64,000 nucleotides of DNA from Amycolatopsis decaplanina DSM 44594 (GCF_000342005.1 NZ_AOHO01000063.1:186001-250000); one strand, 5' to 3'. Shown: positions 43,611 to 52,200, numbered from the stretch's first letter. Made by a program: numbers and translations. Notes: generated from the letters alone by a model not told the origin.

Positions 43611-44411
43611 TCAGCGGGGTGACGGCGCGATCGAGGTGGCCGCGGGCGTCTCGGCCGGGCTGTGCGCGTCGTCGGGGCTCGTGACCAGGATGCCGGACCG
43701 GAACGCGATCGTCACCGCGTGCGTCCGGTCACGGGCCGAAAGTTTGCGCAGGATGCTCTTGACGTGGGTCCGCACGGTTTCCACGGACAGGAACAGGATC
43801 TTCGCGATCCCGGAGTTCTCCAGTCCCTCGGCCACCAGCTGCAGGACCTGGTACTCGCGGCGGGACAGCGGCATCAGACCGCGCGCGGTCGCCGGTTTGG
43901 GGGCGTCGCCCGGCTTCGGGAGCACGGGCTGGCGTTTCGGCCGCGCGGTCAGCGCCGCCAGCGTCGGATCGATGTAGCGGCGATCACTGTGCGCGCGCCG
44001 GATCGCCTCGGTCAGGTGCCGTCCGTCGGTCGCCCGCGGCACGATCGCGTGCACGCCCGCCGCGATGGCCGCGGCGAGGTACTGCTGGGTGCGGTTGGTG
44101 TCCCTGATCATCGTGATGATCACCAGTGCCGGATCGCCGCTGCTGAGCAGCCGGGACAGGTGGCAGTTCGGGTCGAGTGCCGAATCCAGCACGATGACGT
44201 CCGGTTTGAGCTGTTCGCACAGCTGGAGCGCGGCGTGATGACTCGTCGCGTGCCCGAGCCACTGCAGGCCCGGAGTGCGGTGGATCAGTGAGCTCAGTCC
44301 CTCGCAGAAGATCGGGATCGGATCGACGGCGGCCACGCCGAGGCCTCTGCTGCCTGGCGACAGTCCGCCAGGCCTTCCGGCCTGCGTTCGGTTCGGCTCG
44401 ATGCCTCGCAT
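43611..44411 (-). CDS. LuxR/NarL-type response regulator, atypical receiver
   Basis: The 266-residue protein has an N-terminal receiver-like domain (VAAVDPIPIFCEGLSSLIHR; possible phospho-Asp in PDVIVLDSALDPN). The C-terminal NarL helix-turn-helix is LSRREYQVLQLVAEGLENSG, IAKILFLSVETVRTHVKSIL. The acidic pair of the receiver is reduced to one Asp, and the usual Lys is Arg (HAIVPRATDG), so normal phosphorylation is doubtful. No kinase gene is adjacent. ATG 44411 follows GGAGGGG. The 281 bases upstream hold its promoter and no gene. Confidence 0.85.
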   Translation of the reverse strand: MRGIEPNRTQAGRPGGLSPGSRGLGVAAVDPIPIFCEGLSSLIHRTPGLQWLGHATSHHAALQLCEQLKPDVIVLDSALDPNCHLSRLLSSGDPALVIITMIRDTNRTQQYLAAAIAAGVHAIVPRATDGRHLTEAIRRAHSDRRYIDPTLAALTARPKRQPVLPKPGDAPKPATARGLMPLSRREYQVLQLVAEGLENSGIAKILFLSVETVRTHVKSILRKLSARDRTHAVTIAFRSGILVTSPDDAHSPAETPAATSIAPSPR

Positions 44412-44692
44412 CACGGACCCCTCCGTTTTCCTGCCCGTCATCTCCGGACGAGAGGACGTGAAGTCCATTCGGTGACCACGGCCCCCCGGCGTGGTCACCT
44501 TCGTCAACCGGTCCCCCCTGCGGGACCGGACAGAGATGACACCTCGTAACTATTACGAGTCGGTAGGTCGGCGGACGTGACGCGGTATCCCCCTCATAGA
44601 TGTATCGCGTCGTCGCAGCAAACTCTGCGTATCTGGCGGTTGTGGATCTCTTGCTCGAATGAGCGCGCCGACGGGAGATGTTGAAGCGTTAG

Positions 44693-45262
44693 CTACTCAG
44701 AGTGGACTTCGGCGCGAAGGCGCCCGAACTCGTCCCCGAGCGCCGCGGGCGTCCAATGCGCGTTCAGCCCGCTCGGATTGGGCAGCACCCAGACCCGTGC
44801 CCCGCCGATCTCGCCGTCCTGCGGGCCGACCTTCGCCTTCGGCAGGCCGAACGCGACCCGGAAGGCCGTGATCCCGACCACGGCGAGCCAGCGTGGCCGG
44901 AATTCGGCGACCCTCGCCGTGAGGAGGCGTCCGCCTTCGCGGAATTCGTCCGGCGTCAGCTCGTCGGCCCGCGCCGTCGTCCGCGCGACGACGTTGGTGA
45001 TGCCGAGGCCGAGACCGAGCAGCTCGTCCTGCTCACTGGGGGCGAGCAGGCGCGGGGTGAACCCGCCGCGGTACAGCGCGGGCCAGAACCGGTTTCCCGG
45101 CCGGGCGAAGTGCAGGCCGAGGGCGCCGGAGTAAAGACCGGGGTTGATCCCGCAGAACAGCACGTCCAGATCCGGCGCGATGACGTCGTCGATGGTTCTG
45201 CCGTAGGCGGCGGCCAGCTCTTCCTTGGTCGGTTTCGTCCTCACCGGACCAGTTTCCGGCAC
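44693..45262 (-). CDS. mug: G/U mismatch-specific uracil-DNA glycosylase
   Basis: This 189-residue family-2 uracil-DNA glycosylase has LDVLFCGINPGLYSGALGLH (catalytic Asn), FARPGNRFWPALYRGGFTPR and the second motif VWVLPNPSGLNAHW. It removes uracil, or ethenocytosine, from mismatches with G during base excision repair. It has an N-terminal basic extension of about 20 residues. Solitary gene. Confidence 0.92.
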   Translation of the reverse strand: MPETGPVRTKPTKEELAAAYGRTIDDVIAPDLDVLFCGINPGLYSGALGLHFARPGNRFWPALYRGGFTPRLLAPSEQDELLGLGLGITNVVARTTARADELTPDEFREGGRLLTARVAEFRPRWLAVVGITAFRVAFGLPKAKVGPQDGEIGGARVWVLPNPSGLNAHWTPAALGDEFGRLRAEVHSE

Positions 45263-45458
45263 GCCGGCGGAGGCGCTGAACGCCGCCCTGACCAGGGCCG
45301 GCCTGATTTCGAACGCTGGTGTACCGACGACCGGACGTGGTTCTCGGCGAACCTCGCGTGACCTGCGACACCCACTTTCGTCTCAAGGGGTGGTCAAGTC
45401 ACCACGAACTGCGTACTGTTTGTGATCTCGCACACAAGGTCGTATTCGAGGAGGCGTT

Positions 45459-45629
45459 TTGCAGCTCTCGCTCATCCTCGGCCTGGTCGCGTTGATCTTC
45501 GTGGTGGCCACCGTGCTGGTGATCGTGGAAGACCGGCGGGCCGCACGGCGCGCGGCCCAGCGACGGCAGGCGAGGCTAGCGGACCTGGGTGAGGTCGACC
45601 CGCTCGCCGCGCAGCGGCTGCGTCAATGA
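45459..45629 (+). CDS. Small single-membrane-segment protein
   Basis: A 56-residue frame starts with TTG just after GAGGAGG (45448-45454): LQLSLILGLVALIFVVATVL, then VIVEDRRAARRAAQRRQARL, ending PLAAQRLRQ. One membrane segment is followed by a strongly basic cytoplasmic stretch. Its last 54 bases overlap the 3' end of the opposing vanZ-like gene. The ribosome site and the membrane-plus-basic layout support it; the overlap and short spacing weaken it. Function unknown. Confidence 0.5.
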   Translation: MQLSLILGLVALIFVVATVLVIVEDRRAARRAAQRRQARLADLGEVDPLAAQRLRQ

Positions 45630-46268
45630 GCCCTCGGCGGTGAGGAGTACCTCGGGCCGGACCTGGGCCGTCGAGGGAACGGGCTTCCGCACGAGGCTGA
45701 GCAGCAGCGCCCCGGCGATCCAGCCGAGCATCGCGCCACCGGTGTTGTTGAGCAGGTCGTCGACGTCGAAGATCCGGTAGACGTAGGGCGCGGTGCCGAA
45801 GTTCGCGGTCAGCTGCGTGATCTCGATCAGCAGCGAGGCGGCGAGGCCGATCAGCGTAGTGCCGATGAGGCCGCGCTTCCAGAGCGTCCTCGCGAAGAAG
45901 CCGAGCGGGACGAACAGCAGCACGTTCATGGTGGCCTGCTGGAAGGTCTGGGTGGTGAACCAGCCGGCCATGGGCAGTCCGTGCTTGAGCAGTTCGGTGT
46001 GGATGTCGGCGACCCACTGGAACGGGTGCAACTGCACGGTCTGGCTCAGCCGTTTGACGCCAGGGCCGGGCAGCGGCAGGAAGGTCACCGCCAGCGTCAT
46101 GGTGCCGTAGAGCAGCACGGCGGCCATGGTCAGGACGGGGCGAAGACGCACCCGGCCGTGCCGCGCGTGCAGGACGATCAGCTGCGGGATCAGCACCGTC
46201 GCCCAGAGGGCGAAGAAACCGATCAAGCCGTACTGCAGGGCGGTGACCTGTGCGTTCGTCATGACCAT
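45576..46268 (-). CDS. VanZ-family membrane protein
   Basis: The 230-residue protein has five membrane segments. The VanZ core is MNVLLFVPLGFFARTLWKRG, followed by LLIEITQLTANFGTAPYVYR and IFDVDDLLNNTGGAMLGWIA. VanZ of enterococci gives low-level teicoplanin resistance; distant family members like this one have unknown roles. The C-terminal 25 residues (LTAEGSLTQPLRGERVDL) lie antisense to the small gene at 45459 and may be unstructured. Confidence 0.88.
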   Translation of the reverse strand: MVMTNAQVTALQYGLIGFFALWATVLIPQLIVLHARHGRVRLRPVLTMAAVLLYGTMTLAVTFLPLPGPGVKRLSQTVQLHPFQWVADIHTELLKHGLPMAGWFTTQTFQQATMNVLLFVPLGFFARTLWKRGLIGTTLIGLAASLLIEITQLTANFGTAPYVYRIFDVDDLLNNTGGAMLGWIAGALLLSLVRKPVPSTAQVRPEVLLTAEGSLTQPLRGERVDLTQVR

Positions 46269-46411
46269 GACGTTATGGATCGGCTGGGTCCCGCCACTTC
46301 GGTCGAAGGGCCGCGGCGGACGGGGCCGGATCGGCCAAGTGGCCGACCTCGATCTTGACCGATCGGCGACATTCGTTCCCGTTCCGCCGGTGGACGTGAG
46401 ATTCTGCCCGG

Positions 46412-46897
46412 ATGTTGCTCGTTCGACGGCTCATCCCCGCGGACCTCGACGTCTTCCGTGAGATCCGCCTGCGTGCCCTGACCGACACCCCCGAGAACTA
46501 CGGCTCGATCGCCGCGGCCGAACGCGCGCAGTCCGACGAGGAGTGGCTCGCGAAGCTGGCCGGGGACGTCTGGTTCGCCGCCTTCGACGAAGACCGTCCG
46601 GTGGGTCTCGTCGCCGGGCGGGCACGTGAGGACGACTGGATCCTCTACTCGATGTGGGTCGCGCCCGAAGCCCGTCGCCGAGGACTGGGCGCCAAGCTGA
46701 TGGGTGAGGTGCGCTCGGCCGCCGAAGACGACGGCGCGCGCGAGGTCTGGCTGCACGTCGCGGAGGACAACGACCGGGCGCGGCGGCTGTACCTGCGGCT
46801 GGGGTTCATCGCGACGGGGGAACTGGAACCGATGCCGAACGATGTCACCCGTCGGCGTGAACGTCTCTATTTACCTGTAACCGCCGGTAGCAGTTAA
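46412..46897 (+). CDS. GNAT-family N-acetyltransferase
   Basis: The 161-residue protein has the GNAT fold: RRLIPADLDVFREIRLRALT, then the acetyl-CoA loop YSMWVAPEARRRGLGAKLMG and VAEDNDRARRLYLRLGFIAT. The substrate is not evident. Its stop is followed in the same frame by the remains of a hydrolase gene. Confidence 0.9.
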   Translation: MLLVRRLIPADLDVFREIRLRALTDTPENYGSIAAAERAQSDEEWLAKLAGDVWFAAFDEDRPVGLVAGRAREDDWILYSMWVAPEARRRGLGAKLMGEVRSAAEDDGAREVWLHVAEDNDRARRLYLRLGFIATGELEPMPNDVTRRRERLYLPVTAGSS

Positions 46898-46909
46898 AGG
46901 GACGTCCCC

Positions 46910-47089
46910 GTGACCATCGCGTGGGCGGAACGCGATCGCATCCCCGCCCGTCCGAAGGCCGCCGAGCCGCGCCGGATCGCGCCGGAGGCCGAGCTGCTGG
47001 TCCTGCGCGGATGCGGGCACGTGCCGATGAACGACGCGCCCGAACTGGTCGCGCGGGTACTGCTGGAGGGCAGCTCACGCGCGGTGTGA
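46910..47089 (+). pseudogene. C-terminal stump of an alpha/beta hydrolase
   Basis: From GTG 46910 the frame reads VTIAWAERDRIPARPKAAEP, RIAPEAELLVLRGCGHVPMN, DAPELVARVLLEGSS. This is the end of an alpha/beta hydrolase, with the acid (ERD) and catalytic His (GCGHVPMND) regions. The residues just before the GTG (RDVP) also fit the family, so truncation occurred upstream and only about 60 residues remain. It is probably not functional. Confidence 0.7.
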
Positions 47090-47194
47090 CGTTTGCCTAT
47101 CGCCCTGCTTTTCCTCTGGTGAAGGTCAAATCCGCAAGGCAGACTCCTCCGTCGTGCACCCGATGGGGACGTTCGGGCGCGAATCGGAGGAAGA

Positions 47195-48880
47195 ATGAAG
47201 CTCTCTACCCGGCTGGCCGTGGTGGCCGGTGCCGCGCTGACCGCGCTGGCCGCCGTCGCCGCGCCCGCGTCCGCCGCGTCGGCGACCACCGACGTCCGGC
47301 TGATCACGTTCAACGACCTGCACGGCAACCTCGAACCGCCGTCCGGTTCGAGCGGCCGCGTGACACTGCCGAATGGCTCGACGGTCGACGCGGGCGGCGC
47401 CGCCTACCTCGCGACGCATCTGAAGAAGCTCCGCGGCGAAGTGCGCAACTCGGTCGTCTTGTCAGCCGGTGACAGCATCGGCGCGTCGCCGGTGATCTCG
47501 GCGCTGTTCCACGACGAGCCGACCGTCGAACTGCTGAACCAGCTCGGTGTCGAGGCTTCCGTGGTGGGCAACCACGAATTCGACGAAGGCCTCAAGGAAC
47601 TCCGCCGGATCCAGAACGGCGGCTGCCATTCGGCCGACGGCTGTCAGTTCCGCGAATCCTTCAAGGGCGCGAACTTCCCCTTCCTCGGGTCCAATGTGTA
47701 CTACGAGAACGGCCTCCCGGCGTTGCTGCCGTTCAGCATCGAGTTCTCCGGCGGCGTCCCGATCGGTGTCATCGGCGCGACGCTGAAGGACCTGCCGCAG
47801 GTCGTCACCCCGGAGGCGATCAAGGGCCTGAAGTTCGGCGAAGAGGTCCAGGCGATCGACCGCACCGCCAAGGTGCTCGACCTGTTCGGCGTCAAGGCGC
47901 AGGTCGTGCTGCTGCACCAGGGCGACAACTCCGAGACCGCCGGTCCGGACGAATGCAAGGTCAAGCCGGGCGCGGCGACCGCCATCGCACAGAAGGTGAC
48001 GTCCAAAGTGGACGCCATCTTCACCGGGCACAGCCACCAGCAGTACAACTGCGTGATCAACGACCCCGACGGCCGGCCGCGTCCGGTGATCCAGGGTGCG
48101 TCGTTCGGTCGTCTGCTGTCGGTCGTCGATCTGAAGATCGACCGCCGGACACTCGACGTCGTCCGTGGCGAGACCAAGGCGCACAACCAGATCGTCACCC
48201 GCGACGTCACGCCGGACCGCGACGTGCAGGATCTGATCGACGAGGCAAAGACCAAGGCCGCGCCGATCGCGAACAAGGCCGTCGGCACCATCACCGCCGA
48301 CCTGGCCCCCAAGGGTGCGGCCTCCGGTGAGTCCCCGCTGGGCGACGTCATCGCCGACGCCCAGCTCGAGGCCACGCAGTCGAACGGCGCGCAGATCGCC
48401 ATGACGAACCCGGGCGGCATCCGCACGGAGTTCACCTACGCGTCCTCGCCCGCAGGCGAAGGCGACGGTGTCGTGACCTACGGCGAGGCGTTCGCCGTGC
48501 AGCCGTTCGCGAACATCATGCAGACGATCACGCTCACCGGGGCGGATCTGAAGAACGTGCTCGAACAGCAGTGGCAGGCGAACGGGGTCGTACGGATCCT
48601 GCAGATCTCGAAGTCACTGAAGTACTCGTACTCGGCGTCGGCGGCGCAGGGTGCGCGCGTCTCGAATCTGACGCTCAACGGCACGCCGATCGACCCGGCG
48701 GCGTCGTACCGTGTTTCGGTGAACAACTTCCTCGCCGCCGGCGGGGACGGTTTCACCGAGTTCACCAAGGGGACCGACCTGTCGGGCGGTCCGGTGGACC
48801 TGGACGCGCTGATCGCGTACTTCGGGGCGCACCCGGGCATCGCTCCGCCCGCCGCGGACCGGATCACCGTCCTGCCGTAG
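47195..48880 (+). CDS. Secreted 5'-nucleotidase / metallophosphatase
   Basis: This 561-residue protein has a signal peptide (STRLAVVAGAALTALAAVAA, cleavage after ASA). The metallophosphatase domain has LITFNDLHGNLEP, VVLSAGDSIGASP, VVGNHEFDEGL and FTGHSHQQYNC; the C-terminal nucleotidase domain has MTNPGGIRTEF and VSVNNFLAAGGDGF. It releases phosphate and nucleosides from extracellular nucleotides. No LPXTG or membrane anchor follows, so it is probably free in the medium. AGGAAG precedes the ATG. Confidence 0.93.
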   Translation: MKLSTRLAVVAGAALTALAAVAAPASAASATTDVRLITFNDLHGNLEPPSGSSGRVTLPNGSTVDAGGAAYLATHLKKLRGEVRNSVVLSAGDSIGASPVISALFHDEPTVELLNQLGVEASVVGNHEFDEGLKELRRIQNGGCHSADGCQFRESFKGANFPFLGSNVYYENGLPALLPFSIEFSGGVPIGVIGATLKDLPQVVTPEAIKGLKFGEEVQAIDRTAKVLDLFGVKAQVVLLHQGDNSETAGPDECKVKPGAATAIAQKVTSKVDAIFTGHSHQQYNCVINDPDGRPRPVIQGASFGRLLSVVDLKIDRRTLDVVRGETKAHNQIVTRDVTPDRDVQDLIDEAKTKAAPIANKAVGTITADLAPKGAASGESPLGDVIADAQLEATQSNGAQIAMTNPGGIRTEFTYASSPAGEGDGVVTYGEAFAVQPFANIMQTITLTGADLKNVLEQQWQANGVVRILQISKSLKYSYSASAAQGARVSNLTLNGTPIDPAASYRVSVNNFLAAGGDGFTEFTKGTDLSGGPVDLDALIAYFGAHPGIAPPAADRITVLP

Positions 48881-48893
48881 CTCCCGCGAGTGC

Positions 48894-48942
48894 CAGGAAA
48901 GGGTCGTTCAAGACGTTTTTCGTCCTGAACGACCCTTTCCTG
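48894..48942. terminator. Long hairpin after the 5'-nucleotidase
   Basis: A 17-bp perfect stem (CAGGAAAGGGTCGTTCA and its complement) has a loop containing TTTTT. It starts 13 bases after the stop codon and ends about 40 bases before the next gene. Confidence 0.7.
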
Positions 48943-48980
48943 ACGTCTGAGGAGTGGTTTTGTCAGTGACCCAGGGCACA

Positions 48981-49328
48981 ATGTCCGCCATGACGACCTG
49001 GGAAGAAGTCGTGGACCTGGCGGGCAGGCTGCCGGAGGTCGAGGAGTCCACGTCGTACCGCACGCCGTCGCTCAAGGTCGCGGGCAAGAACTTCGCCCGG
49101 CTGCGCACCGAGGCCGAGGGCGGGCTGATGCTGCTGTGCGAGCACGCGGAGAAGGAGGCCCTGCTGGCCTGCGGAGACCCCGCGTACTTCACCACGCCGC
49201 ATTACGACGGCTACGGCGCGATCCTCGTCGACCTGGAGAAGGTCGAGAAGGCGCAGTTGCGCGAGCTCATCGAGGAGGCCTGGCGGATGAAGGCACCCGC
49301 CAGGCTCACGAAAGGTCAGTACACCTAG
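48981..49328 (+). CDS. MmcQ/YjbR-family protein
   Basis: The 115-residue protein has the YjbR/MmcQ double-wing fold signature: LPEVEESTSYRTPSLKVAGK, NFARLRTE and DGYGAILVDLEKV with LRELIEEAWRMKAPARL at the end. The fold binds DNA in some members, but the function is not known. ATG 48981 and ATG 48990 are both possible starts. Its TAG shares CTAG (49325-49328) with the stop of the opposing GNAT gene. Confidence 0.87.
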   Translation: MSAMTTWEEVVDLAGRLPEVEESTSYRTPSLKVAGKNFARLRTEAEGGLMLLCEHAEKEALLACGDPAYFTTPHYDGYGAILVDLEKVEKAQLRELIEEAWRMKAPARLTKGQYT

Positions 49329-49852
49329 CGGAGTTCCCCTTCGAGCAGGCTCATCAGGTACTCGTCGTGCCACTCGCCGTTCTGGCCGCGGAACGACTGC
49401 CGATGCCTGCCGTCCACCTGGAATCCGATCTTCTTGTAGATGTGGATCGCTGCCTCGTTGTCGACCACGACCCACAGCGCGATCATGTGCAGCCGCATCA
49501 TGTCGAAGCCGTAGCGGCAGAGCGTGCGCATGGCGTCGGTGCCGTAGCCGCCGCCCCAGTGGTCCTTCTCGCCGAGATAGATGTCGAGTTCCGCGCGGCC
49601 CTGTTCCGGAGTGGCGTCGCGCAGGGTGCAGGTGCCGATCAACGTGCCGACGGCGAGGCTCTCGATCGCGAAGTTCACCTGGCTGAAGCTGTTGGGCTTC
49701 CGATTGGCGAAGCGCTCGCGGATCTGTGCGAGGGATTCCGGATGGTCCGCGGTCAGCCAGCGCGTGACCTCCGGGTCGTTGTGCCAGCGCCACAGCGTGT
49801 CCGCGTCCTCGGGTTCCAGCGGGCGCAAGCGGATCAGTTCACCGGTCAGCAT
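49325..49852 (-). CDS. RimJ/RimL-type N-acetyltransferase
   Basis: This 175-residue protein begins MLTGELIRLRPLEPEDADTL and contains DIYLGEKDHWGGGYGTDAMR (acetyl-CoA loop) and NEAAIHIYKKIGFQVDGRHR. It resembles the RimJ/RimL branch, which acetylates protein N-termini or small amines. The start at 49852 is preferred; a longer frame from 49864 adds only four residues. Confidence 0.88.
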   Translation of the reverse strand: MLTGELIRLRPLEPEDADTLWRWHNDPEVTRWLTADHPESLAQIRERFANRKPNSFSQVNFAIESLAVGTLIGTCTLRDATPEQGRAELDIYLGEKDHWGGGYGTDAMRTLCRYGFDMMRLHMIALWVVVDNEAAIHIYKKIGFQVDGRHRQSFRGQNGEWHDEYLMSLLEGELR

Positions 49853-49886
49853 CGTCCATCCCAAGATCGGTATCGGACTTACCAGG

Positions 49887-50279
49887 CTATTGGGCGACCC
49901 CCTCGAGCAGCCACCGCTTAACGGGGACTTCCAACAGCACCCTGGCGCCGAACGGTTCGATCTCCTCGTCTGCCGCCCAGCCGTCGTACTTCGCCGCCAG
50001 CGCCGCGAGAACGTCTTCGCGCAGGATCCCGCGATGGACGCGCGCCACGCCTTCGGCGACAGCGGGGGCGTCGCCGTCTTCCAGTGCGAGGCTGACGCGT
50101 GGATCGTTGCCGATGTTGCGCACCTTCACGTTCCGCTCGCCGCTGCCGATCCAGAAGACGCCGTCGAGATACACGAACCACACCGGCGTGACGTGCGGCG
50201 ATCCGTCCGCGCGGAGCGTGCACAACCAGGCGTTGCGTTCCCGCGCGAGACGTTCGATAAGCGATTGATCACGTTTCAC
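49887..50279 (-). CDS. PPOX-class FMN/F420-dependent protein
   Basis: The 130-residue protein has the split-barrel pattern: RNAWLCTLRADGSPHVTPVW, FVYLDGVFWIGSGERNVKVR and RVSLALEDGDAPAVAEGVAR. It is of the pyridoxamine-5'-phosphate oxidase-like class that binds FMN or F420. GTG 50279 gives the usual length; the frame continues upstream without family similarity. Substrate unknown. Confidence 0.87.
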   Translation of the reverse strand: MKRDQSLIERLARERNAWLCTLRADGSPHVTPVWFVYLDGVFWIGSGERNVKVRNIGNDPRVSLALEDGDAPAVAEGVARVHRGILREDVLAALAAKYDGWAADEEIEPFGARVLLEVPVKRWLLEGVAQ

Positions 50280-50315
50280 CTGGTCAGCCTGCCCGAAAGC
50301 TAGGGTGCCGGGCGT

Positions 50316-50717
50316 ATGAAGGTCCACCAGTACTGCTACTTCGCCTTGAAGAGCGAAACCATGTCCGCCGGGGAAATCACCGCGCGGCTCGGCATGGAGC
50401 CCGACGAGGTCCTGGTACTGGGTTCGCGGTCGGCCGAACACCGGTTGCCGCGGATGCACGCCTGGAAGGTGACGCATCGCGGTTCGGAACCGGTCGACGA
50501 CCAGATAGAGAGCGTGATCGGCAGGCTCGCCCCGGTCCGCCCGGGAATCCGGAAGCTGGTGGACGAAGGAGCGAGCGCGGTCCTGCAAGTGATGCGCTAC
50601 TTCCATCACCGAGACGGCGGCGAGGAATTCGGCTGGCATCTCTCGCCCGCCGTGATCGCGTTCCTCGCCGAAGCCGCGGCCGCGCTCGACGTCGACGAGT
50701 ACGACCTCAGCGAATGA
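50316..50717 (+). CDS. DUF4279 protein
   Basis: The 133-residue cytoplasmic protein has the DUF4279 layout: YCYFALKSETMSAGEITARL, MEPDEVLVLGSRSAEHRLPR, HAWKVTHRGSEPVDDQIESV and a C-terminal strand-helix (FGWHLSPAVIAFLAEAAAAL). The function is unknown; relatives occur near toxin-immunity loci, though no toxin is seen here. Divergent from the PPOX gene. Confidence 0.75.
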   Translation: MKVHQYCYFALKSETMSAGEITARLGMEPDEVLVLGSRSAEHRLPRMHAWKVTHRGSEPVDDQIESVIGRLAPVRPGIRKLVDEGASAVLQVMRYFHHRDGGEEFGWHLSPAVIAFLAEAAAALDVDEYDLSE

Positions 50718-50802
50718 GCTTGAGCCGGTCCGGTGCGCGACGGGAAGGCCGGAGATGGTGGGATGGTGCCCCACAGCCGGACAACCCCGTTGGGAGCCCA
50801 GC

Positions 50803-51456
50803 ATGTCGAGCGAAAACTGGCCGCTGAGTCAGGATCCCGAGTCGCCGGTCATCATCTCCCGGTCGCTGGTGGAAGACCCGTCGAATCTCGCCTTCGTCGT
50901 GCTGGACGACGACGGGGACTGGTTCATCAGTGACGGCAACGAGTTCTCCGAGGACATGGATCTCAACCGCGACGCGTTCGGCGCGCTGCCCCTGCGGGAC
51001 GCGGTGGAGCTCATCCCCGAACTCACCGCGCTCGCCGGCCTCCCCACCGGCATGGCCGCCGACTGGGATCCGGAACGGCGCACGTGGCTGCTGAGTTCGG
51101 TCGCCGACTCGGACGACGACGAGGAAGACCTCCTGGTGCGCGCCGCCCGCCTCGCCGCGTGGACGCATCCGGGCTCGCCGCTGGAAGAAGTCCAGGTGAG
51201 CACCGAACTCGCCGAGATCCCCACCGACCCCGCCGCTCCGGCCCGCGCCGTGCGCCAGGTCGTCCGCGAGGCCGACGGCAGCTGGCTGTTCGTCGGCTTC
51301 CAGGTGCCGGAGAACGAGGACTTCGAAGTCGAAGCCCTCGAGATGGAGCACGCCGTCACGCTGTACCCGGACGTCGCCCTGGTGCTGAGCGCCGCGCCCG
51401 GCCAGGTGTACGACCGGCCGAGCGCCGACGCCCCTTGGGAACTCGTCGAAGGCTGA
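50803..51456 (+). CDS. DUF2185/immunity-like acidic protein
   Basis: This 217-residue, very acidic protein has an N-terminal part (VIISRSLVEDPSNLAFVVLD, then DDGDWFISDGNEFSEDMDLN) like the DUF2185 (Imm33-type) domain. The second half (ARAVRQVVREADGSWLFVGF) appears to repeat the same fold. ATG 50803 follows TGGGAG. No toxin gene is close. Cytoplasmic, function unknown. Confidence 0.6.
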   Translation: MSSENWPLSQDPESPVIISRSLVEDPSNLAFVVLDDDGDWFISDGNEFSEDMDLNRDAFGALPLRDAVELIPELTALAGLPTGMAADWDPERRTWLLSSVADSDDDEEDLLVRAARLAAWTHPGSPLEEVQVSTELAEIPTDPAAPARAVRQVVREADGSWLFVGFQVPENEDFEVEALEMEHAVTLYPDVALVLSAAPGQVYDRPSADAPWELVEG

Positions 51457-51471
51457 CCCTCGGCCTCGGCC

Positions 51472-51969
51472 TCAGCCGAAGTCGCAGTACATGACGTGCA
51501 GCCCGATGCGCCCCAGCGTCGGGTGCTCGAACGCGCCCGGCACCGTGCCGACGATCTCGAACCCGAGCCGTTCGTAGATCCGGATCCCGGCCACATTCGA
51601 CTCGGCGACCGCGTTGAACTGCATGCCCGCGAAACCCTGTTCCCTGGCCCATTCCAGGGCGTTCGCGCACAGCGCACCGCCGACCCCCTTGCCGCGGACG
51701 TCCTTGTCCACCATGAAACTGGCCGTCGCCACATGCGACCCGGGCCCACCGCGGTTCGGGCCCATCTTGGCCGTGCCGAGCACGCGGCCGTCCTCGACCG
51801 CGACCACCGTCCGGCCCGGCGGCTTCTCGATCCATGATTTCCGCGCGTCGTCCTCGGTGAGGTTCTGGTCGTAGGTGTACGTGTCCGCCGCGCGCACGAC
51901 TTCGCGCACGATCGGCCAGACCTGCGCCCAGTCGGCGTCGCCGAATTCCCGGATCTCCATGTACAGCAC
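51472..51969 (-). CDS. GNAT-family N-acetyltransferase
   Basis: The 165-residue acetyltransferase begins IREFGDADWAQVWPIVREVV and has ATASFMVDKDVRGKGVGGAL (acetyl-CoA loop) and AESNVAGIRIYERLGFEIVG. It resembles the phosphinothricin acetyltransferase-like branch, but substrate residues are not recognisable. Convergent with the acidic protein gene. Confidence 0.88.
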   Translation of the reverse strand: MLYMEIREFGDADWAQVWPIVREVVRAADTYTYDQNLTEDDARKSWIEKPPGRTVVAVEDGRVLGTAKMGPNRGGPGSHVATASFMVDKDVRGKGVGGALCANALEWAREQGFAGMQFNAVAESNVAGIRIYERLGFEIVGTVPGAFEHPTLGRIGLHVMYCDFG

Positions 51970-52147
51970 CGTAACAACGCTGGGAAATCAAAAAACCGGT
52001 CCGGCGGTTCTGATCGTTCCGGCGGCGATCCGGCGAGATGTGGACGGAGGTCGTGGCGAAGATGGGGCTCTACCAGCAGGACGGCCAACCGGTGCCGGTC
52101 GGCTAATGGCACGTTAATGGCCCAGCCGGAAGATCGGCCGGACAAAG

Positions 52148-52194
52148 CGAAAGCCCCAGGTCCACAGTGGACATCCACTGACCTGGGGCTTTCG
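52148..52194 (-). terminator. Terminator downstream of tRNA-Gly
   Basis: CGAAAGCCCCAGGTC (52148-52162) pairs with its complement (52180-52194), and an inner CAGTGGA/TCCACTG extends the stem. It begins 7 bases after the tRNA 3' end on the minus strand and ends in CTTTCG. Confidence 0.75.
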
Positions 52195-52200
52195 CGTGAG

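Noticed and set aside
45390..45405. GTGGT-caagtc-ACCAC dyad before the small membrane gene
   Set aside because: Five-base arms are too short to support an operator without a second copy.
46870..46892. TTACCTGTAACCGCCGGTAG, resembling the fatty-acid operator
   Set aside because: It lies inside the coding end of a GNAT gene and the half-site spacing is wrong (not N4).
52038..52106. Short frame MWTEVVAKMGLYQQDGQPVP ending at 52106
   Set aside because: It looks like a gene tail, but 22 residues with no recognisable family are not enough to call a remnant.
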